Assembly: GCF_002775205.1 (NCBI RefSeq)
Contig: NC_036443.1
Span: 17,460,373-17,524,372, forward strand
Source: Xiphophorus maculatus
Lineage: Eukaryota > Chordata > Actinopteri > Cyprinodontiformes > Poeciliidae
Direction: 5' to 3'
Length of the DNA stretch: 64,000 nt
The first letter of the stretch is position 1. Each line of letters starts with the position of its first letter. Both the position numbers and the translations under genes were made by a program. The notes beneath the pieces are model-generated. The model saw only the letters and a list, made by a program, of their open reading frames with translations. It was not told the origin of the DNA and searched no databases. This document shows, in pieces, positions 48,801 through 59,269 of this stretch.

Positions 48801-51800
48801 GTAATTTTGTTGCACTTAGCTATGAGATTCTTTACTAAAGAGGGTGTGCGTTTATTTAAGGAAGTATGTATAATTTTGACCCTGTGTGAATTAGAGAAAT
48901 CCTGCAAAAATATTTTTTTTACTGTCTTCAAGGTTTATGTTAGATTTTCAGTCCGCCACAAAAAAAGACAATAGTTCACATAACTCATTACCTTTCTCCC
49001 CCTCCAAATTAATTCATACAGGGTAATTATGAATGTAAACAAACCTCTAGACGTGTGTTATTTAACCTTTTAACTTGTATTTCTTTTCAGCTGCAGAAAC
49101 TCTGCACTGGATTTGAACTACGATAATAATAGCTCGAGATCTCTACAGATAAGGACGATTGTCAAGTTGAAAGATACACCACACCTCTTGGAATGCAGAA
49201 GTTGCCTGGTGTAAGATCACAGGAATTTTCCCTCTAGAAAAGCCGCTTCCTTAGCAATGAGAAGTGGAAACGGTACAATCGAGAATCTGTAGAGACAAGT
49301 CCCAAAGGTGATGACATCTAGCTTTGGCAGGCAGTGGAGCAGTGGTTTTTGGAGTATTTTGTGTAGTGGAAGGCCTACAATCTAATACATATATATACCA
49401 AAGTGGGTCTGTGTACTGCACAGGTGCAGTATGTAATTGTATCGAACACATAAGATAAGCAGTCAAGAACTGCTTCAAGACAAACATTACAGTTAATGCT
49501 TGCAGCATAACAGCAAAACATTCAAAATATAAGCAAACATCGCAAGCATCTAATTGGTGATCAGAGATAGAGTTTATTTACTTCCCTACTCGCCCTGGAG
49601 ATTTCCTATACACTAACTACCCCGGCTTTGACCAGGCAGCAATTTGCTGCACGGGCCCTCAGCGGGAACAAGGGAAGTCAGTCATTTGAGCCTATGACAC
49701 AGTTCATCCTCTGCTCAGTAAACACTCAACAGAGAGGTTGTGGTTAAACATGAAAAGTGTCCCCCACTGTGTGGCTGTGTTTGAATGTGAGGGAAGGAGG
49801 AGAACATGAAAGCAGCTTTACAGTGCAGTTGTCCTAGGGGTATCACTGAGTGAGTGTATCAAACACGGCATGCTTCATATTTCAGTGGGTTTTGTTGGTG
49901 TGAATTTTTGCCATTCCATTGAAATTAGGTTTTTTCATAATAGTGGCTGCAAAGCCTTTTAGATAATATACTCCATAAAGGTCTATAGACATGTTCTCTC
50001 TTTCAACTTCAATGATCACAACTTTAGATCGAAAGTGAAGTATTTATTTCCTTAACAGTTTCACTCATGCTCAGTACGGCTCCCGTTACTCATGAGTGTG
50101 AAAAGTGGCCGGCAGCATGGAGAAAGCTAATTGGACCAGACACGTACACTGACAAGCATTGTTCCTGGTGGAAAGCTGCGCTCTTTCACTTGAGCATGAG
50201 TGAAAGAGCTCCAGAGAACTGAATGAGGGGTTTAGGAACAACTGGAGAGACAGTCCTTTATCAGCGGATGCCACAGAGATTGTTGCTGAGCTACATCCGA
50301 GTAATGTGTGCTTTGGCGAGTTAAGCTGTCCAAATTGACAGCATTCACATGCTGACTGGGTCAGTTCTACCCACAAAGGAAGCGCACCATGCATGTTCCT
50401 TCTTTCGTCACATTCAAAGGCGTTCCAAGCTCAGCTGGATACAGACAAGACAACTATTGTAAGGTCTGAAGCATGGTATTGAGTCAACATGCCACATGTA
50501 TGGGCCTGTTTACTGCTATCAAGTTATATCAAGATTTTGCAAAGTTTCAAAATCACAAACTTTTCTATGAAACATCTTTGATGGTTTATAAAGTTCTGGT
50601 TGGTGAGACACCATACATGTCTGTGACCAGCGATTTCTCCATCAGTTTGGAGCATAGAGTATCATCTTTCCCTCATCTGCTGCGCTTAACTGCTGATCAG
50701 TTGGCTGAAAGAACACTAAACATTTGTCTTGCTTACATACTAGACAAATTTGTTTGAAAATAAATAGGCTGTATTTGCCAAAAAAAACACACACACAACC
50801 AAATTAAGAAAACTACAACCTAATCTATATCTCCCAGTCCATTCTACTGTCTGCTTGACATGAAGTTAGTGTGACGTAAGTATTATTTTCTGTACCCACC
50901 CATTAGGGACTGCTAAGAGTCTCTACAGATGTCCATAAATAGCACAGATTTATTTGACCGAGTTGACTGCGAGTGCTGACAGGACAATAACACTCCCATT
51001 CAATGGGTAGTGCCAAACAGCGTTTTTTTTTTTTTTTTTTTAAAGCAACGAGCTAAATCACAAGTTGAGAATAAAAACAAAGACACTTATTTTTAAGAAA
51101 CACATTGCGGTGAGATACTGATGGTTTTCCCAGCATGGAAATGTCACAACTCACCCACAAAACTAAATTAATATTCTGATGAGAAATTGCTCAGTTCACT
51201 CTTTCTGGCTCTTCCCTTCTCAGCTGACAGTGTTTTAACAAGTGCATTACTGGCCTCTATGAGCCTGTCGTAAACGCTGTGTATTACAGAGGGCCGCGTG
51301 GTGGTTCAACTGAGCTAGATATAGTTAGAAAATGAGTTCAAAGTGCTTAACTCTAAACAAAACCTTCTGTTTGTATTTTATAGAGTAAAACTGATGTGAA
51401 AACAATGTATTTCTCAAGATATATTTGAGACCTGATAACTGATGACGGATTGGTAAACCACATGGTCATATCCACATCAAAAGAAATCCCAAAGACTGGT
51501 CTGACCAGTAATAATACTGTTGCTCTGTTGGATTAAAAGGCCTTAGAAGCCAGAATGGCCCCCGCTCCATTGTCCTCTTAAGCTCTGTTTCCTCTGGTTC
51601 CTGTTTACACATCCCCTCCCAGTTTGTTCACATTCTTTCACGCAGAATAAAGTGAAACCTTTAGCACTAATCGATGCTTTATTTAATGAACTGCTTAGAT
51701 GGCGCTAACATTACAGGATATTTTATGGTCTTATGGTTTTTAAATGTGGAACAGGCGTGGTGCTGTCTGCAGGCGAGATGCTGTGGTTTTAAACTCACTC

Positions 51801-51897
51801 TGAGGGTGTGTATGACTACATCCTGGGCCTCCAGTTCTCCCTCCAGGATACTGAGGAGAGTCAGCAGCTCTGCTCGACTTAGAGCCTCTACGTTCAT
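38840..51897 (-). CDS. cttnbp2nl: CTTNBP2 N-terminal-like protein
   Basis: CTTNBP2NL is an actin-associated coiled-coil protein that binds cortactin-type SH3 partners and links to striatin/PP2A (STRIPAK) complexes. Coding exons on the minus strand: 51799-51897, 42584-42835, 42050-42157, 38840-40114; phases fit and give about 577 aa (human 639). The N-terminal CortBP2 domain begins MNVEALSRAELLTLLSILEG and continues through QDRYGEYDLSDPFLALQRD and MQERM..QLAAAESRHRR, then a long Glu/Gln/Lys coiled coil. The C-terminal half is Ser/Pro-rich, with the family blocks NQRFQAARHKFQSQ, AKQLARSTVTQVLSRFTSQQ, SPFGTDYRNLA and the SH3-ligand motif PPPIPPKRPG. It lacks ankyrin repeats, so it is not CTTNBP2 itself. 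An in-frame ATG in the upstream exon (55171-55173) could add five residues (MKVEK). Confidence 0.95.
40115..42049. other. cttnbp2nl intron 4
   Basis: Intron between exon 4 (donor CAG|GTGTGT) and the last exon (acceptor TTTTCCAG). It contains a Tc1-type element at about 41221-42003. No other feature recognised. Confidence 0.75.
41221..42003. mobile_element. Tc1-like element remnant
   Basis: The left end reads CACAAGTGCTCACACCCCTT, then TTTCCATATTTTGTCACATT. The right end, reverse-complemented, contains CTTGAACATTTTCAGATTTT, then GTCACATTG. Inside, GGGGTTCAGTACAAATGCAT followed by GCCACACTCTTTAGA (41809-41842) is the 3' untranslated signature of the fish Tc1 family. Transposase sequence is mostly lost. 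Confidence 0.6.
42158..42583. other. cttnbp2nl intron 3
   Basis: Intron between exon 3 (donor AGG|GTAAAT) and exon 4 (acceptor ATTGTTCAG). No recognisable content. Confidence 0.8.
45245..45640 (-). mobile_element. Tc1-like element fragment
   Basis: Carries the family's ordered phrases: AACTTTATGTGACAGACTGA, ACACAAAGTGACACGTAG, ATAAAAATTTGAAAGGTGCA, GTGTGCATAAGTATTCTGAA and CCACCTTCAAAG. These correspond to the 5' untranslated part of the element read in its own direction. The far end was not located. Confidence 0.55.
47406..47545. repeat. (TAACA)28 pentanucleotide microsatellite
   Basis: Twenty-eight uninterrupted copies of TAACA (140 bp). On the minus strand all three frames encode the same five-residue repeat (Met-Leu-Cys-Tyr-Val), which produces long but meaningless ORFs. 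Confidence 0.99.
48260..48900 (-). mobile_element. Probable second Tc1-like repeat, decayed
   Basis: ACACCACCACCATGCTTATC followed by AAATTTCTCCAAAAAGCCGT, TTGCAGTGAAATAGTTGAAT and TCATCTGATCATAAAACC resembles the reverse complement of a Tc1 transposase region (the part around the SDETKF and GGGSVM motifs). The right edge near 48870 (TATAATTTTGACCCTGTGTG) is a common terminal phrase of such fish elements. Tentative. Confidence 0.4.
51023..51041. repeat. Poly-T run
   Basis: Nineteen uninterrupted T in the cttnbp2nl intron. Low-complexity. Confidence 0.95.
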
Positions 51898-54800
51898 CTT
51901 CTCCACCTGAGATGAGAAAGACCAAGAATTAAACATATAATCAAACATAACAGTATTTCGGATATATCTTAAAAAGCAAGAAATCGGGAAAAGCTTTGGG
52001 ATTTAGACATATATTTGTGATTTCTGGCACATACTGTCCTGTTTGTTGTGTGTTTGATTGTGAGTGGTACAGAAGTAATTTACAATGAGACTTGGGGGTC
52101 CCATCTGTGGTCTCACAGTGTTGTGCTCCGGGTTATAAACAGGAAGCCATTAGCATATCTGCCCATTTTGTTGCACAGGGACAGGGGACAGTTGCCTGTT
52201 TTATTCTGTCTCAAATGTTAGCAAAAATATGTATTTGCTTTAGATCTTAAGGCTAATGTTTCATAATTTCCAGCACCGTTTTTTTTTCTTCCTTTTTTAA
52301 TCATCTTAACTCTGCATCACCGTGCTCTTTATCTGATGTATTGTGTGATTCATCTGCTATGTCCAGTGTGGTCAGAGAAGCCAGACATGACACACACATC
52401 CCGCATCTGACCTCATCTATAAAAGTGTAAGAAACCCAAAACAGTCATCTCAAATTTCTGGAATGTGGCTGCTCCCTTCAGTGTTAATTAAATGTTTGAC
52501 AAGGTACGTGTCAGCTGTGAAGTCAGATAACCGATGCTGGATAATAATCAGCTTATCACCCCCACCACACACTGTGTTTTAATAAGACACCATGGTGCAA
52601 GAACAACTGACATAGCACTACATATTCCCAGAAGTTACATTATTCCTACTCAAGAGTCTAACGTGTGGGTCCCAAATCAAAAGCAGGCCTGCTGAATACT
52701 GTGTTGGAAAAGTATTCAAGTTTTTCACATTAAAATTACTTAATTGAATATATGTTATTGGAATTTTATGTGACGGACAGACACAAAGTAGTGCATAGTT
52801 GTGAAGTAAAAGGAAAAGGATTTGTTGTTTGAAAAACTTTACACAAAAACAAAATCTAAAAAGTGAAAATGTATTCAGTCTGGTTTATTTGGATACGCCT
52901 AAATAAAATACAGTTCAAGCAAATGTTCCCAGAATTCCCTTAATAGGATTCAACTGTGTGTTATTAATTGTCACTATTTATACAACTGTTCTGTGAAGGC
53001 CATTAGATTACTTTTTTAGAATTTTACTGAGCAAACATAAAAAAACACCAAAGAACAAAGGAGGCAGGTCGGGAATAAAATTATGTACAAGTTTAAATCA
53101 GGGTTTTTCTATGGAAACAAAAAATCCAAGAAAGAACTTAGAAAACGGAAAGACGATGGCTTAAGTGCAAACCTATTAAGACGTGGTCTTCCATCTAAGC
53201 TGACAGGTCAAACAAGTAAAGCATAATTGGCTGAATCAGCTAAACTCCAGAGGAGCTGGAAAGATTCATAGCTCAGGTGGGAGAATATGTCAAAAAGACA
53301 ACTATTAGTTGTCTGCTTTACAAATCTGGCCGTTAAAGAAAAGATTGTAAGTGTTTAAAGGCAGCCATGAGAAGTCTTATAGCTCTCTACACGGCATGTA
53401 GGAAAGAGACAAGAAACACATAAAACGAGGAGGTTGGGTCAGATGAGAGCAGAATTAACAGGAAACCAAGACTACACATAACTCTGAAAACACCAGCCAA
53501 CCTCATGCTGTGTAAATGCTTTTCTAAAACAATAAAGGGAAGCTGTTGAATCTGTTTGGACTCGAAGGGAATATCTATAGACCAGAAGAACAAATTTAAG
53601 AAAAAAAAACTTTGTATGGTGCTTTTTTGTAAATAGCACTTGGTGAAACTTTCATTGCAAATAAAGCTTTTAGAGAAATACACCAAAAGAATACCAGCTG
53701 TAATAACATGCAGCAAAATGTGGTTTCAACAAAGTATTGACTTGAAGGGCTTGGATAGAAATGCCCATCACCCTTAACCAGATTTTTATTTTCAAAAAAC
53801 TTTAAAACCATGTGTTTTCTTTCTTTCCGTGACACATTATGTGCTACATTTTATTAGTCAATCACATAAAACCCAAATAAAGAGCATTTCAGTGTGTGGC
53901 TATAAAAAGTTAAAATAGTCTAAATACTTTTGCCATGCACTAGATCTTTTCTAATTTCTGTTTTCAGTCTAATAAAATATTTATGAAGCCATCTGCCTAA
54001 TTGTTTAACAAACCTTCCCTTTTCATCTCACAATCATGCAGTTTGCAAGAGTCTACTTTCAAACCAAGCATTCCCAGCATATTCTCTGACTCTCCAAAAT
54101 TCCTATGTGCTTTCTGTGGCTCACCGCACATTCATAACAAAGCAAAAGAGTGTGAACTAATTTACCAACTTGTTATGTATCTCAAGGGTGGCCAGTCTTG
54201 CCCAATCGCATTCTTTTAAGTCAGTGAAAACATTAGTGTGCATTGTGGCTGTTGGTCCTAACTCCCTGCAATGATACCTGATATCACGGCTTATAAATCA
54301 ACTACCGTGGAAAATCATTCCAGCATTCCAGGGATACCCACACCATGGGAATAGTCTGAAGTAAATTTATGAGACCCACTTTGAAGCCCACATGCTTTTA
54401 AGTGGCAGCTTTGCAGTTTGCATAGACGCTGATAGATTACTTAGAAACAGCAATAATATTATTAAGGTAAACATTTAGAAATCAGAGATATTCAAAGAAA
54501 CTTATGGCTTAGTGAAAAAAAAATGTCAGTGAGAAAGAAGAAACTGTCACTAGATAAAATTCATAGTTTGTTTCTACGTTTACTTCTTCCAGCTGTAAAG
54601 TTAACTAAGGGACTAGTCATTCTAAATGAAAAGACAGGATCCATGCTGGTAATGATTGAGTGTGTTTTTGTGTTTTACACATGATCACTGTGCTCTTTGA
54701 GGAGCAGTGGATCCACCTGCCGACATGAGCCTTTGTCTGACACATGGCGCTATCATTATTTTCCCAAATTGTGCTATTCAGTTCAATTGCAAAGTGACAC

Positions 54801-55167
54801 AGGTCTCACAAATACATCACACAATAGCCATCATCCATCGACAGCCTGCAGTGAAAATGGCAAAATCAATAATGAATCATTATTGTTCCATTACTATTAC
54901 CATAGCTACAACTGAAAGGAAAAAAAATTAAATCCTGTAATAGCTCAATTTATTTAACATCATTAAGAAAAAATACATGTATGCAATCCAGAGTGCATTG
55001 CTTGAAAGTTTACTTGAATTGCAAAGCCACTCATCGTGAAAAAATAATTAACATTATGATGCCAACACATGCAATTATCCATTTTTGCCTTTGAGTTAAT
55101 AAGAAAGCTATAAGTATGAAGTAAATAGGAGGCCCATGTTTACCCCGGGCATACCGTGTGAACATAC
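51898..55167. other. cttnbp2nl intron 1 and 9-nt leader of exon 2
   Basis: Exon 2 begins at 51906 after the acceptor TTCTCATCTCAG. The intron ends at the donor AAG|GTATGT (55168/55167). A full-length but dead Tc1-like element occupies 52699-53939. The rest shows no gene. Confidence 0.65.
52699..53939 (+). mobile_element. Near-full-length degenerate Tc1-like transposon
   Basis: Flanked by TA on both sides (52697-52698 and 53940-53941). Left end CTGTGTTGGAAAAGTATTCA; right end reverse-complemented GTGCATGGCAAAAGTATTTA. Subterminal AAAATGTATTCAGTCTGG and ACGGACAGACACAAAGTAGT are family phrases. The interior (about 53160-53560) keeps traces of the transposase (AAGGCAGCCATGAGAAGTCT, GGTCAGATGAGAGCAG for the SDE motif), broken by frameshifts. 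The length of about 1.24 kb is close to an autonomous Tc1 element. Confidence 0.75.
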
Positions 55168-55445
55168 CTTCATGCGCTCTTGTCTGGTCGCATTAATTGT
55201 TTCCCAAAACCAGAAACGAGACTCCACAACAGCATGAATCAATGCACTCCACTGTCACAGGCGCTCCTGCTCTCAGGCGAGCAGCGTGAACAACAGACTC
55301 TCATTGACGAGGCAGTAAGCCAATCAACGGCGCGCAGAGTGGCACACCAACCAATAACTGTCAGGACTCGCGCCACGGGGCGGTTCTAAGGGCGTACCCG
55401 CGCCTGTGGGATAAACCTCTTTGTTTCATCGGGACGTCCAACGGT
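55168..55445 (-). promoter_or_regulatory. cttnbp2nl first exon and CpG-rich promoter
   Basis: Minus-strand exon 1 ends at 55168 with donor AAG|GTATGT. Just above it, 55250-55400 is CpG-rich with two inverted CCAAT boxes (CCAATCAACG at about 55319 and ACCAATAACT at about 55349 on the plus strand) and a GC box (GGGGCGG at about 55377). Exon 1 contains an ATG (55171-55173) that reads in frame through the splice into MNVEALS, and another out-of-frame short ORF (ATG near 55191). Transcription start not visible. Confidence 0.6.
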
Positions 55446-58099
55446 TGGATTACTGACCACACAAGTGTAAAATAGTCCTACTATTTATTATTTTCAAACG
55501 AATTTAGCCACGCTTAAATGTGTCACCTGTCCTGATGAGGGGTTTCAAACTGGAAACAAAACAGCGCGTAAAAAAATGGCTATTTTATCTAAGTAATAAA
55601 AATAATGAAACAAAATAGTGAAAAAAAAATCAAAAAGGTTTTTGCGATTTTCTTTTATCTAAACGCATTTATTTTTGTGTACATATAAAACCGCCCAAAC
55701 CGACTCCACTCCTTCCACAACACAAGAAAATCCCTGCTCAGAATGAGTTGAGCTGCCCACGATGCGTCAACTCCCCTTGACGGCCGAATAAGAGCAGCAC
55801 AACACAGTTTCTACACAACACAGCGCCACACACTGAGGCGCTTGGAAATATTTCCCCAACATTGATTTGTGTGTTTTTCTAATTATTTTTTTTTTCGGAA
55901 TAAATCTAATTTTCCTGAGTCTATAAACCATATCTGAAATCTGTTTTCCACCTGTCACAAGTGTCAAAGAAAAGTGGGTTTGTTCTTCTTTTTTTTTTAA
56001 GTCAGGCAATGAACTGTATGATATGTTCACCTCCGCTTCTTTTGTTTTTTGCTGTCACAGTCCATTGTAAACAAAGAACACAGTGTCGACAAGGATGTGA
56101 CGGTTTTGCAATGGGATCTCCTGCAGTACAAAGGGTAATCCTAAATATAGCCATAGCAGTTATTCAGTTGAAGCTGAAATAAAATACTTTTCCCTTGTAA
56201 TCCCCTTGTAAATAGTTCACTGACTTCAAAAATGTAAAGTCTGTTGAATAAAGGGCACCACAGGTTTAAGAAAGTTGAAGTGCATTTATGTATTGAAATA
56301 GATAATAAAGATGAGAATGTTAAGTTTGTGTGAAGGTCAGTGTTACCAAATGATGGACACACATTTTTTATTGGCTAAAAAAACCATCACCCCAGCATTT
56401 CAAATCATCATAGTGTGTAAATACTTATAAGTTTAACTTATATTCTTGGGGTATTTATAACAAAATATTTTTTTTCAAATATTATTTATTTGTTTTTATT
56501 ATAATCTAATTGTAAAGTTCTGTAAGAACTAATAGAGGTCATAAGAACACTTTCTTAAAATAAGATGACAACATTGTACATTTTTTGCCTGCCTCAAAGA
56601 CAATTTTGTCCCCGAGGCAGCCTCTCTGATGAAGTCCCATAACAATAATATATTTGCTCTAATTCATCATTTCCTTCTCTTTTGTTAACACATTGTACTT
56701 GTACATATTTCTTTTCCACCAAATTTATATATTTAAATCTAAAATATCTGTGCACTGAGAGAAATGGGAAACTGAAGTAAATTCTTTTGAGAACAAAAAC
56801 AAGGATGTTTAATGTTACCATACTACATTTTCATTTTTATTGAATAAACAAGTTCATTCAATAAAAAAAAAATAATATATTGTCCTACCTTGTCAGGTTC
56901 TTTAAGGTGATACAACTGTTACATTGGGCATAAATCATAAGGAAAGATTGTTAACATGCTTTTAATTCTGAATATTATAAAACTACAAAGCAAATATCTT
57001 GTGTTTGGAGTTAACATTGACAGTAATAGCATTCCTAAATATTTGACTGGACTAGTGGGTCATCAGTGCCACTAAAAATCAGACAGAACTGGAAACCTTA
57101 CTTGTTACAGTAAAGCTCTTATAAATTTAAAAGTACACACTGTTCAGAAACATCAAGACGCAGTTTGTTACACTATGTATGTTATTTTTCTGACCCAGTT
57201 CACTGTTTCATTTTAAACAATAAAATACTGGTGACCCTGAAAGGCATTTACATAACAAGGTTAAAAATGGCTAGAAAGTAAATAGAAAGTAAAGAAAAGG
57301 CACATACACCAAAAAGAAAGTGAAATTGATCCTAAATATTTAAATGTTTTGAGTTTCAAAATTGCTTGAATTGATGGAAAAGATTTGCACCTATTTTGTG
57401 TGTATGGTGGGACAATTCTCAATGTCTTTTTTCATCCTTTTCCTTTTCCCTGTGAGATTTTATATATTTTTCCATCATTCAAAATGTTAGAATCCATCAT
57501 TAAAGTCCTCTCATTTCTGTCTGGAAACACTCACAAATTAAACCCAAACGCATAATACTCCACATCAAATCTTGTTGTGCATTCGGCGAATTAGGATAGG
57601 AAAAAACTAAATGAAATTCAACATTTTTGTAATAAAGAATAATACATCTGTTAAAAAGTGTCAAGATGTAAGAATAGCTCATTTAGAATGAATGATGGAA
57701 CCAGCATTTACATTAACAGTCCTATTCATAAGTCCATAAAAATAATCATTCTTTAAATCTATTACTCAGTTTCACTCAGCTTTCTCATGCACATTCATAA
57801 GTGCTTTAGCAGTAATGTGTACACCCAAGCTTTGAGTCATTAAAGATTCACAACTCTTTCAACTGGAGAAGTGTGAGTAATGGAGTTTTCTAATCTTTTT
57901 TTTACCAGCTACCCGTGAATTATGGAGAGAAAGAGTACATGCAGCAAATCCTTGTCTATTTCTCATCTTCCTCTGATGTAGTCTAACAAAAAACAGGTTT
58001 CTTATGTCCTTGTTTTCATACAAAATGATTCAGTCTGTTGGCGAAAGGTATAATAACACAGCTCTACCAAGCTAATTTTGATCATTTGAGCTTACATAC
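55446..58099. other. Intergenic, no gene recognised
   Basis: AT-rich sequence upstream of cttnbp2nl. Short ORFs only, without domains or splice-consistent neighbours. A block around 55.68-55.81 kb is somewhat GC-richer and could be distal promoter. Confidence 0.6.
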
Positions 58100-58432
58100 A
58101 GGTTAATACTTTGAGAAAAGCATTGGAGGCTGCAGAAGATTTGAGACTGGGGAAAATTATTTTTTTTCCCCAGCAGCTGATACACTAAAAATGCAAACAG
58201 AACTACAAATAACTAGTTTAGCTCAAAGTACATTCAGGTGTTCAAATGATGTACTCCCAGTCCAGTCTTAAGTTTGTTTAAAGTTAATGATTTGTGGCAA
58301 AATTTAAAATTGCTTTTCCCTCTCCATCCATTCTGACTGAGCTTGGGCTATATTTCAAAGAAGAATGAACAAAATTGTGGAAAAATGAAAAAGTTGAAGG
58401 GGTGTGAATACTTTAATATGGCATTGTATACT
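58100..58432 (+). mobile_element. Tc1-like transposon 3' remnant
   Basis: AGGCTGCAGAAGATTTGAGA, then CTGGGG, corresponds to the RGCKRLETG block of fish Tc1 transposases. CTCCATCCATTCTGACTGAG, then CTTGGGCTATATTTCAAAGA and AGAATG, corresponds to the SPSNLTELELFCKEEW block. The end AAGTTGAAGGGGTGTGAATA, then CTTTAATATGGCATTG, is the terminal inverted repeat. The middle is deleted and mutated. Confidence 0.7.
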
Positions 58433-58801
58433 GGCTGAAAATGTATACTTAGCAAAGTATTTGTGTGGTTGGCCAAAGCCTAATAACTTGCAGTTCTAAA
58501 ACTAGTTACAAACCACAAACCTCTGAGTAAAATTTTACAGATTAATTCAGTCTGTTAAATCTCGATATGTTGTATATCTAAGTTACATTTTTAAATATTA
58601 TTTTTATATATTTTCATTTGGGACCATTTCTTTTTGAAAACCTGAAAACATGTTTATTTTTGTAAGCTAGCATTGGTCTTTTCTGTCACATCTGACACCA
58701 CCACGTTGAATCACAACAGCACAAAGAAACCTATATTTCTTTGTATATAAAATATATACACACATTCATAAATCAATCATACACATTTAAACCCCCTAGC
58801 A

Positions 58802-59261
58802 CAGTGGTCCCCAAACTACGGCCCGCGGGCCAGATGCGGCCCGCCTCCACATTTGGTCCAGCCCCCTGAACAATACCAGAGTATTTTCATATATGTGCAT
58901 TTTTATCTGATAAGTTGGACTTTTGCAATAAAATGTTCCTTAGTAATGAACTTTATTATTTATTAACTATTAGTTAGTAACTAATTTAAACATGCATATA
59001 ATTGACCCTATCCCTTTTTTTATGTGGAGAACCCAGTGTTATTTGGTTATTATTTATTTCATAAATAGTGTTATTTCCTGACTTTTGTTCTCTGAAGAAT
59101 CCAGAAAAGGTTATTTGATTGTGCTTTCTGAAAAACAATACATTTTTATGTTTAGCACTCTTACAATCGTCACACTTTTTCTGTTACAAACCGACCCCGG
59201 CCCCCCATCAGAGAAGGGACAAGTTATGTGGCCCTCACAGGAGAAAGTTTGGGGACCCCTG
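58802..59261. mobile_element. hAT-type non-autonomous element, 460 bp, intact ends
   Basis: Starts CAGTGGTCCCCAAACTACGG and ends GTTTGGGGACCCCTG, so the termini are inverted repeats of about 15 bp with the hAT CAG/CTG ends. A perfect 8-bp target duplication, CCCTAGCA, lies at 58794-58801 and 59262-59269. The left end is GC-rich (GGCCCGCGGGCC) unlike the AT-rich interior. It encodes no transposase. Confidence 0.9.
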
Positions 59262-59269
59262 CCCTAGCA

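Larger units (their letters stand above)
42836..51798. other. cttnbp2nl intron 2 (about 9 kb)
   Basis: Lies between the donor AGA|GTGAGT at 51799/51798 and the acceptor TGTCCTCAG at 42836. It holds a Tc1-like fragment (45245-45640), a probable second repeat (48260-48900), the 28-copy AACAT array, T runs at about 44410-44426 and 51023-51041, and several perfect hairpins (43455-43484, 45999-46030, 47681-47726). No hidden gene was recognised on either strand. Confidence 0.7.

Noticed and set aside
50041-50210. Inverted repeats around TTTCACTCATG and CTCTTTCACT
   Set aside because: Arms are short (about 10-11 bp) and imperfect outside the core; weaker than the hairpins reported.
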